From assembly GCA_003223935.1 (NCBI GenBank), contig QHXQ01000054.1, forward strand, positions 1 through 58,999: a stretch of 58,999 bases of DNA, given 5' to 3'. The position numbers were made by a program, and so were the translations under genes. Under the pieces are notes generated by a model, which did no database searches, was not told where the DNA came from, and was given only the letters and a program-made list of their open reading frames with translations. Source of the DNA: Acidobacteriota bacterium (GTDB lineage Bacteria; Acidobacteriota; Blastocatellia; Pyrinomonadales; Pyrinomonadaceae). Below are positions 53,015 through 58,999 of the stretch, piece after piece (position 1 is the stretch's first letter; the number at the start of each line of letters is the position of its first letter).

Positions 53015-53103
53015 CAAGCGGCCGGTTCGGTCGCAAGCCGTCAACCGCCCCGCCCTGTGCAAGCTTCTTCCTTGCAGCGTTCGCACCCTAGAAAGTTTTG
53101 AGC

Positions 53104-54915
53104 ATGTCCGCAAAACTTGGCGAAATTCTTGTCCGCGAAAATCTCCTGACGCCGGAGCAGTTGCGCGAAGCGCTCGATTACCAACGCTCGCACGGCGGCC
53201 GGCTCGGCTTCAATCTGGTCAAGCTCGGCCTCGTCTCCGACGACATGGTGACGGCCGTGCTCTCCAGACAGTACGGCGTGCCCAGCGTCAATCTGGAGAT
53301 GTTCGACGTTGACCCGGCGGTCATACGTCTGATCCCGCGCGAGGTCGCGGAAAAATACTCCGTGCTGCCGCTCTCGCGCGTCGGCGCGACTTTGACGCTA
53401 GCGATGGTTGACCCGACCAATGTCTTCGCTATGGACGACATCAAGTTCATGACGGGGCTGAACATCGAGCCAGTGGTCGTCTCGGAGGCGGGTGTACAGG
53501 AGGCGATTGATCGCTACTACGGCGGCTCGCGCGAGATCGAGTTGCTGAACATGGCCGAAGCTTCGACGCTGCCCGGCGCAAACGGCAACGGGCACGGCAA
53601 TGGCCACGGCAACGGTTTTCACCTCGCGCCTGAAACGGTCTCGCTTGACCAGCTCGACTTCGATGAAGAGGCAGCGGCCGGAGTCCAAGTCATTGACGAG
53701 GACGACGAGATTGATGTTTCGAGTCTGACGCGCATGAGCGAGGACGCGCCCGTCGTGCGGCTCGTCAACGTCTTGCTTGTGGATGCACTCTCGCGCGGCG
53801 CTTCGGACATACACATCGAGCCTTACGAGAAAGAGTTGCGCATACGCTTCCGCATTGACGGCGTGCTCTACGACGTGATGCACCCGCCGATGCGTCTGCG
53901 CGATGCTTTGATCTCACGCATCAAGATCATGTCGAAGCTCGACATCTCTGAGAAGCGTCTGCCGCAGGACGGGCGCATCAAGATCAAGCTGCGCCATGAA
54001 GGGCGCTCGCGCGAACTCGATTTCCGCGTTTCGACCCTGCCGACGCTCTTCGGCGAAAAGGTCGTGCTGCGTATTCTCGACAAAGAGAAGTTGATGCTCG
54101 ACATGACGAAGCTCGGCTTCGAGCCGGAGTCTCTGGAGAAGTTCAAGCGCAACATCAGCCGGCCCTACGGCATGGTACTCGTCACCGGCCCCACCGGTTC
54201 CGGTAAGACGAACACGCTCTATTCTGCGCTGCAAGCCCTGAACACGAACGAGACGAACATCATGACGGCGGAAGACCCGGTCGAGTTCAACCTGATGGGC
54301 ATCAATCAGGTGCAGATGAAGGAGCAGATCGGTTTGAACTTTGCCGCCGCGCTTCGTTCCTTCCTCCGGCAAGACCCGAACATCATCCTCGTCGGCGAAA
54401 TCCGCGACTTCGAGACCGCCGAGATCGCCATCAAGGCCGCCTTAACCGGCCACCTCGTCCTCTCGACCCTCCACACCAACGACGCGCCCTCAACCATCTC
54501 GCGGCTGATGAACATGGGCATCGAGCCTTTCCTCGTCGCCACCTCAGTCAACCTCATACAGGCGCAGCGCCTCATCCGGCGCGTCTGCTCGGAGTGCAAA
54601 GAGGTCGTGCATACGCTGCCCGAAGCGTTGATCGAAGTCGGCTTCACGGTCGAAGAATCGAAGACGCTCAAGCTCTACAAAGGACGCGGCTGCTCGAAGT
54701 GCAACAACACTGGCTACAAGGGGCGCGTCGGTCTCTACGAAGTGATGGAGATCACAGACGACGTGCGCGAGTTGATCTTGATCGGCGCTTCGGCCCTTGA
54801 GTTGCGCAAGCGCGCGATTGAGAACGGCATGCTGACCTTGCGCCAGTCAGGATTAATGAAGATCAGAAACGGCATTACGACCATCGAGGAAGTCGTGCGG
54901 GAGACGGTCGCCTGA
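53104..54915 (+). CDS. pilB: Type IV pilus extension ATPase PilB (GspE family)
   Basis: 603 residues from the ATG at 53104; a TTG two codons upstream is in frame. N-terminal MshEN/T2SSE-N domain (LGEILVRENLLTPEQLREALDYQ) and a His/Gly/Asn-rich linker (GNGHGNGHGNG, near residue 160). ATPase core with GPTGSGKT (about 363), Asp box TAEDPVEF, Walker B DPNIILVGEIRD and His box GHLVLSTLHTNDA. The tetracysteine zinc site is CSECKE...CSKCNNTGYKGR. It powers pilus assembly at the inner membrane. First gene of the pil operon; the next gene starts 13 bases later. Confidence 0.94.
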   Translation: MSAKLGEILVRENLLTPEQLREALDYQRSHGGRLGFNLVKLGLVSDDMVTAVLSRQYGVPSVNLEMFDVDPAVIRLIPREVAEKYSVLPLSRVGATLTLAMVDPTNVFAMDDIKFMTGLNIEPVVVSEAGVQEAIDRYYGGSREIELLNMAEASTLPGANGNGHGNGHGNGFHLAPETVSLDQLDFDEEAAAGVQVIDEDDEIDVSSLTRMSEDAPVVRLVNVLLVDALSRGASDIHIEPYEKELRIRFRIDGVLYDVMHPPMRLRDALISRIKIMSKLDISEKRLPQDGRIKIKLRHEGRSRELDFRVSTLPTLFGEKVVLRILDKEKLMLDMTKLGFEPESLEKFKRNISRPYGMVLVTGPTGSGKTNTLYSALQALNTNETNIMTAEDPVEFNLMGINQVQMKEQIGLNFAAALRSFLRQDPNIILVGEIRDFETAEIAIKAALTGHLVLSTLHTNDAPSTISRLMNMGIEPFLVATSVNLIQAQRLIRRVCSECKEVVHTLPEALIEVGFTVEESKTLKLYKGRGCSKCNNTGYKGRVGLYEVMEITDDVRELILIGASALELRKRAIENGMLTLRQSGLMKIRNGITTIEEVVRETVA

Positions 54916-54927
54916 AGGGAAACGTTT

Positions 54928-55848
54928 ATGCTGCGCGCTCTAGTCTTATCTCTGCTCATTCTCTGCACGGTAGCGGCCACACTGCCGCTCGCTGATTCGC
55001 TCGCCAAAGGGCCGAAGTCGGCTGCTGCGAGTCATCATCGTCGGCATCGGCGGCACTCGCGCGCTTGGTGGCGCAAACATCGCCGGTTGCTGCGTCGTCG
55101 GCGCGCTGCCGCCGCCGCTCGGCACGCACGCCTTCAGTCGCCCACCACGCAAGATCGTCCGGCCACCGTCGCGCCAGCCAACCCGGCGGCGACGGCCGCA
55201 GAAGCGCACGCGCTGTTGACGCCCGCGCTCCCGACGCTCGCGCTGCCAAACCTTTCCGCGCAACCTGCGTTGGCGAATCTACCCATGTTGGCCGTAAAAG
55301 ATGTGGCTGCGCCTGCGCCGCCCGCGCTGCCTGCGCCCGCGCCGCCGCGCAAAGCGGTTGCGCCGGCTTGGCCGAGCGCTTGGCACAATCTGCCTGTAAA
55401 CGCTTCAGGCGAACTGCGCTTCAGCGTGCGCAGTGCGGATGGACGCAACACAGGCGCGGTTGCTTGGGCGCGCGTCGCTGCGCCGCAAGTCGCTGCGAGC
55501 GCGAGCGCACAAGCGCGCGCGAAGACTTTGGGCGGAGTTTTATTGTCCGACCTGCGCCGCAAGGTGATTGACAAGATGCTGGCCGAAGGCGGCTGGGTCG
55601 TCAACGACATGGAGCGCACACTTGGCGGGCGGCGCACGTTCGTCGTCGTCGCCGAGAGCGCGAATGCAGACGGCGCGCACGTCGCTTGGGTCTTTTACTT
55701 TACGGAGTTCAACGGCCAAGTCTATGGCCTGATGACCAACACACGCGCCGACCAAGCGCCCGCGCTCGCGGCGGACGCTGAACAGTTTGTGGCCGCGCTC
55801 AACGAGCGCACGAATGACGCCATGACCGCCAGTAGATCGCAACGATAA
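54928..55848 (+). CDS. Unknown exported protein inside the pil operon
   Basis: 306 residues. Signal peptide or N-terminal anchor (MLRALVLSLLILCTVAATLPLADSLA). Then a very basic His/Arg/Trp stretch (HHRRHRRHSRAWWRKHRRLL, about 34-53), and an Ala/Pro-rich low-complexity region to about 160. The C-terminal domain of about 140 residues looks folded (GELRFSVRSADGRN...LLSDLRRKVIDKML...GGWVVNDMERTLGGRRTFVVVAES...VAWVFYFTEFNGQVYGLMTNTR). No family recognised. Thirteen bases after pilB and 91 before pilT on the same strand, so probably part of pilus function or its envelope anchoring. Confidence 0.7.
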   Translation: MLRALVLSLLILCTVAATLPLADSLAKGPKSAAASHHRRHRRHSRAWWRKHRRLLRRRRAAAAARHARLQSPTTQDRPATVAPANPAATAAEAHALLTPALPTLALPNLSAQPALANLPMLAVKDVAAPAPPALPAPAPPRKAVAPAWPSAWHNLPVNASGELRFSVRSADGRNTGAVAWARVAAPQVAASASAQARAKTLGGVLLSDLRRKVIDKMLAEGGWVVNDMERTLGGRRTFVVVAESANADGAHVAWVFYFTEFNGQVYGLMTNTRADQAPALAADAEQFVAALNERTNDAMTASRSQR

Positions 55849-55939
55849 GCACAAGACCCGCGCGCTGCGCCTGCATCTGTTCATAACGGCAGGCGCAGCG
55901 CGCGCTGGTACTCTCCTGCTCTCCCCACACACCGAAGCT

Positions 55940-57145
55940 ATGTCAACCAACGAAGCGAACCTAGAACAGCAACTCTCGCTCTCCGATCTGCTGAAGAAGC
56001 TGATCGAACTCGGCGGCTCGGACTTGCACTTGACGACCAACTCTGCGCCGCAGGTGCGCGTTGATGGCGCGCTGCGCCCGCTCGACGGCTTCAAGGTGCT
56101 CACCTCGGCCGATACGAAGCAACTCGCTTACAGTGTGCTGACCGACGCGCAGAAGCATCGCTTTGAAGAAGCGCTGGAGTTGGACTTCTCGTTCGGCGTG
56201 CGCGGTCTCTCGCGCTTCCGCGCCAACCTGTTCAACCAGCGCGGCGCGGTCGGCGCGGTTTTTCGCGCGATCCCTTACGAGATCAGATCGTTCGATCAAC
56301 TAGGCCTGCCCGCCATCGTCACGAAACTCTGCGACAAGCCGCGCGGTCTCATCCTCGTCACAGGGCCGACCGGCTCCGGTAAATCAACCACGCTCGCCGC
56401 GATGCTCGACAAGATCAACCGCGAGCGGCACGAGCACATCGTCACCATCGAAGACCCGATTGAGTTCCTGCACAACCACAAGAGTTGTCTGGTCAATCAA
56501 CGCGAGGTCGGTTCGGACACGCGCGGCTTTGCCGACGCCCTGCGCACCGCCCTTCGTCAAGACCCGGACGTTGTGCTCATCGGTGAAATGCGCGATCTGG
56601 AAACCATCGAGTCCGCCCTGCGCATCGCCGAGACAGGTCACTTAACCTTCGCCACATTGCACACGAACACCGCCGCTTCAACCATCAACCGTATCATTGA
56701 CGTCTTCCCTTCGACACAACAGGCGCAGATTCGCGCGCAGCTTTCGCTCGTGTTGGAAGGCATCCTTTGCCAGTCGCTTTTGCCGCGCGCAGATGGACGC
56801 GGGCGCGTCGCCGCTTTGGAAATCCTTGTGCCCAACGCAGCCATACGCAACCTGATCCGCGAGGACAAGATTCATCAGATTTACTCGATGATGCAGACCG
56901 GACAAGATAAGTACGGCATGCAGACCTTTAATCAAGCGCTCGCTACGCTCTATCACAAGCGCATGATCACGCTTGAAATAGCCATGCAACGTTCCGGCAA
57001 CGCCGACGAGCTACGCGAACTGATCGAGCACGGCTCCGGCATCAACACCGGCAACAGTGGTAATGGGACAAACACGCCCCGCCCCGGCGCACACCCTTCC
57101 CCTTACGCCCAAGCCCGGCCCGTCGGCTCGCGGCCGGGAAGATAA
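55940..57145 (+). CDS. pilT: Type IV pilus retraction ATPase PilT
   Basis: 401 residues. N-terminal PAS-like domain with GGSDLHLTTNSAPQVRVDGAL, ATPase core with GPTGSGKSTTLAAM (about residue 141), Asp box IEDPIEFLH, Walker B DPDVVLIGEMRDLETI, and His box GHLTFATLHTNTA. The PilT-specific AIRNLIREDKIHQIYSMMQTG follows. The tail after about 365 is Gly/Asn/Pro-rich. Drives pilus retraction in twitching motility. Its stop is followed three bases later by heptad element E9. Confidence 0.95.
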   Translation: MSTNEANLEQQLSLSDLLKKLIELGGSDLHLTTNSAPQVRVDGALRPLDGFKVLTSADTKQLAYSVLTDAQKHRFEEALELDFSFGVRGLSRFRANLFNQRGAVGAVFRAIPYEIRSFDQLGLPAIVTKLCDKPRGLILVTGPTGSGKSTTLAAMLDKINRERHEHIVTIEDPIEFLHNHKSCLVNQREVGSDTRGFADALRTALRQDPDVVLIGEMRDLETIESALRIAETGHLTFATLHTNTAASTINRIIDVFPSTQQAQIRAQLSLVLEGILCQSLLPRADGRGRVAALEILVPNAAIRNLIREDKIHQIYSMMQTGQDKYGMQTFNQALATLYHKRMITLEIAMQRSGNADELRELIEHGSGINTGNSGNGTNTPRPGAHPSPYAQARPVGSRPGR

Positions 57146-57148
57146 GCA

Positions 57149-57270
57149 CAGTGGTCGGTGGTCGGTGGTCAGTGATCAGTCAAAAATACTGACGCTGATC
57201 AACTGACAGACAGAAAGAATGAAGATGACCAATCAACCTACTGACCACCGACCACTGACCACTAACCACT
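57149..57270. repeat. Heptad-repeat inverted element E9 (pilT/pilC junction)
   Basis: Left: GTGGTCG twice, then GTGGTCA, GTGATCA (7-nt phase). Right: complementary CCACCGA/CCACTGA/CCACTAA series (about 57243-57270). A shorter inner pair of ACTGA/TCAGT-type repeats lies in the loop. It fills the whole gap; the right arm ends 14 bases before pilC, and here a normal AGGAG follows the element. Confidence 0.85.
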
Positions 57271-57284
57271 TTTAGGAGTTACTC

Positions 57285-58514
57285 ATGCCCACATACGTGT
57301 TCAAAGGTCGCAACCGGCTTGGCGAGGTACTCGTCGGCGAGCGCATCGCGGAGAGTCGCGAGATGCTGCGCCAGATGCTCAGGCGCGAGCAGGTGATGCT
57401 GACCACTGTCAAGGAGAAGGGGCGCGAGATCGCCGTGCCGAAGATCGCTAAGCGCGGCAAGGTCAAGACGAAAGACTTGGCCATCTTCGCGCGCCAGTTC
57501 TCCGTCATGATTGACGCAGGGTTGCCGCTCGTGCAGTGCTTGGACATTCTCGCCAGTCAACAGGCGAACAAGTTCTTCCAACAGGTCTTGACGCAGGTGC
57601 GGCAGGACGTGGAAGAGGGTGCGACGCTCGCCGCCGCGCTCGCGCGCCACCCGAAAGTCTTCGATCAACTCTTCGTCAACATGATCGAGGCGGGCGAGAC
57701 GGGCGGTATTCTCGACCTAATCCTGCAACGTCTTTCGACCTTCATCGAGAAGATCGTCAAGCTGAAGCGCGACGTGGTGTCGGCGATGATCTATCCGGCG
57801 GCGGTCGTCTGCATCGCGGTGGTGGTGGTGGCGGCGATCATGATCTTCGTCATCCCGCAGTTTCAAGCGATCTTTCTCGGCCTCTTAGGCCCCGGCGAAC
57901 TCCTCCCGCTCCCGACGCGCATCGTCATGGGCGTGAGCCACTTCATCGCCGGTTGGGGTGGTCTGGTTGTCCTCGTCGCCATCATCGGCATTGCCCTCGC
58001 CTTGCGCATGTACTACAAGACGCCGGGCGGGCGCAGACGGATTGACTATCTAGTCTTGAAAGCGCCGCTCATCGGCAAGATTCTCTTGAAGATCGCGGTC
58101 GCCCGCTTCGCGCGCACGCTCTCGACGCTGCTCTCTTCGGGCGTGCCGATCTTGCAGGCCCTAGACATCACGGCGCGCACGGCCGGTAATGTCATCGTCG
58201 AAGCTGCGATCACGAAGATCCGCGAAGGCGTGGAGCGCGGCGAGAGTTTCGTCGAGCCGCTGAAGGCGACCGATATTTTCCCGAACATGGTGGCGCAGAT
58301 GGTCGGCATCGGCGAACAGACCGGCGCGCTCGACGGCATGCTCGGCAAGATCGCAGACTTCTACGAGCAAGAGGTGGACGCGGCGATTGCCAATCTATTG
58401 ACGATGATCGAACCGTTGATGATCGGCTTCCTCGGCGTCACCATCGGCTCCATCGTCATCGCCATGTACCTCCCACTCTTCACCCTCATCGGCAAACTCT
58501 CAAACAGCCACTAA
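57285..58514 (+). CDS. pilC: Type IV pilus inner-membrane platform protein PilC (GspF family)
   Basis: 409 residues. Two GspF domains (about 70-195 and 272-395), each with the family helix pairs: FARQFSVMIDAGLPLVQCLDIL and FARTLSTLLSSGVPILQALDIT. MIEAGETGGILDLIL and MVGIGEQTGALDGML are also conserved. Three membrane segments (about 170-190, 225-245 and 380-400). It couples the ATPases to the growing pilus. AGGAG upstream of the ATG at 57285. Last gene of the pil run in this window; pilM/N/O/P/Q are not present. Confidence 0.95.
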   Translation: MPTYVFKGRNRLGEVLVGERIAESREMLRQMLRREQVMLTTVKEKGREIAVPKIAKRGKVKTKDLAIFARQFSVMIDAGLPLVQCLDILASQQANKFFQQVLTQVRQDVEEGATLAAALARHPKVFDQLFVNMIEAGETGGILDLILQRLSTFIEKIVKLKRDVVSAMIYPAAVVCIAVVVVAAIMIFVIPQFQAIFLGLLGPGELLPLPTRIVMGVSHFIAGWGGLVVLVAIIGIALALRMYYKTPGGRRRIDYLVLKAPLIGKILLKIAVARFARTLSTLLSSGVPILQALDITARTAGNVIVEAAITKIREGVERGESFVEPLKATDIFPNMVAQMVGIGEQTGALDGMLGKIADFYEQEVDAAIANLLTMIEPLMIGFLGVTIGSIVIAMYLPLFTLIGKLSNSH

Positions 58515-58524
58515 CACCCTCAAA

Positions 58525-58583
58525 GGGATTTGAAAATTCCCGTTTCGGGGATTTGATTCTTCACATTGAGGGATTTGATTTCT
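58525..58583. repeat. Three direct repeats after pilC
   Basis: GGGATTTGA occurs at 58525, 58548 and 58570, spaced 23 and 22 bases, each followed by an A/T-rich part and TTC/TCCC. Directly before a terminator hairpin. Nature unknown. Confidence 0.6.
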
Positions 58584-58586
58584 CCC

Positions 58587-58620
58587 GTAGAAAAAGCCCG
58601 TCAATACGGGCTTTTTCTAC
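58587..58620. terminator. Bidirectional terminator hairpin after pilC
   Basis: Perfect 15-bp stem, arm GTAGAAAAAGCCCGT, loop CAAT, and CTTTTTCTAC on the right. An A-run on the left and T-run on the right make it suitable for both strands. It closes the pil operon. Confidence 0.85.
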
Positions 58621-58670
58621 TTTACAGTACGCCGACCAGCGTTCGTTTGCATCGGTATATACACCCTACG

Positions 58671-58731
58671 GGACAAACATAACTGGCAATTTGGGGCAAC
58701 CATAATTAGCCATTTCGGACAATCGTAACTT
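58671..58731. repeat. Triple 23-bp repeats, probable insertion-sequence end
   Basis: GGACAAACATAACTGGCAAT, a diverged second copy at 58694 and a third at 58717, each exactly 23 bases apart. Terminal arrays of repeats of this kind are typical of IS21-family ends, but no istA/istB gene is inside the window and the assignment is by memory of the pattern. Confidence 0.4.
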
Positions 58732-58734
58732 CCG

Positions 58735-58773
58735 CCGCCTGTAAGCATCTCTTGTAGATAAGCTTACAGGCGG
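58735..58773. repeat. 12-bp perfect inverted repeat
   Basis: CCGCCTGTAAGC and GCTTACAGGCGG around a 15-base loop, just right of the triple repeats. Could be part of the same mobile-element remnant or a small hairpin element. Confidence 0.55.
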
Positions 58774-58867
58774 AATTTCTTTCCCAGTATTGTCCTAATT
58801 CTCAGTAAATCGAGCAGATAATTGTGACAGGGCGCATCTCTAACAAGCCTTAGCCTATTTATATAGG

Positions 58868-58986
58868 GCTATGACCATTATTCCCATCGCAACGGACACA
58901 TTCTCTTTAAGTGCTGTGATGGCTGATTTTATTCATCATAATGTCCGACTGTCATAGCTCTATAGAGCTATGACCATTGTTCCCAT
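58868..58986. repeat. 20-bp direct repeat pair with 24-bp palindrome at window edge
   Basis: GCTATGACCATTATTCCCAT (58868-58887) recurs with one difference at 58967-58986, 99 bases apart. The second copy overlaps a perfect 24-base palindrome at 58951-58974 (half GTCATAGCTCTA). No ORF is seen. Probably the edge of another insertion sequence lying mostly outside the window. Confidence 0.5.
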
Positions 58987-58999
58987 AACTACTAAAATG

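Overview
The window reads as chromosome of a GC-rich Gram-negative bacterium, most likely an Acidobacteriota member (Blastocatellia-like; inferred from gene content, not from a marker tree). Pointers are an Oar-like TonB receptor with a carboxypeptidase-regulatory domain, two eukaryotic-like Ser/Thr kinases, a DUF1501/DUF1800 pair, tandem Uma2 proteins, a TIR-SUMF1 fusion and type IV pilus genes. No rRNA, tRNA, CRISPR array or prophage was recognised.

Layout. 1-5.2 kb: 3'-truncated TonB receptor (-), surE (-), then moeA and moaC (+) for molybdenum cofactor. 5.3-11.4 kb: two membrane Ser/Thr kinases (-) around an M50-like membrane protein and a small hypothetical gene. 11.5-17.3 kb: uvrA, two Uma2 genes, TIR-SUMF1 gene. 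17.5-31.6 kb: an almost wholly co-directional housekeeping run: yqeY, then rimP-nusA-infB-rbfA-nrnA (ribosome maturation, transcription elongation, initiation, RNA turnover), accD-folC, a Nudix hydrolase, a MESH1-like HD hydrolase, a CPBP protease and a CrtI-like oxidoreductase. 31.6-34.3 kb: exported FecR-domain protein and a lipoprotein with an HExxH motif (-). 34.4-40.3 kb: a damaged signalling cluster: a frameshifted PAS histidine kinase, an intact response regulator, and a hybrid multi-PAS kinase that is both frameshifted and cut off inside its ATPase domain by an in-frame RAYT (REP-associated tyrosine transposase), followed by a perfect 29-bp-arm REP hairpin. 40.3-49.7 kb (-): DUF1501, DUF1800, M28 peptidase, acyl-CoA ligase, anti-sigma and sigma factors. 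49.8-52.8 kb: queE-queC (7-deazaguanine) and an exported TPR protein. 52.9-58.5 kb: a type IV pilus run pilB - unknown exported protein - pilT - pilC. The last 0.5 kb is gene-free and full of short repeats resembling insertion-sequence ends.

The most unusual structure is spread over the whole window: at least nine intergenic elements built as inverted repeats whose arms are runs of 7-nt tandem repeats. The heptamer differs from site to site, but the architecture is constant. The elements usually begin at or inside the upstream stop codon and end a few bases before the next start codon, often where no Shine-Dalgarno sequence is visible. They resemble the heptameric short tandem repeats known from cyanobacteria but are folded into hairpins that fill operon junctions (rimP/nusA, infB/rbfA, rbfA/nrnA, queE/queC, pilT/pilC). 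This is the main candidate for an undescribed system here.
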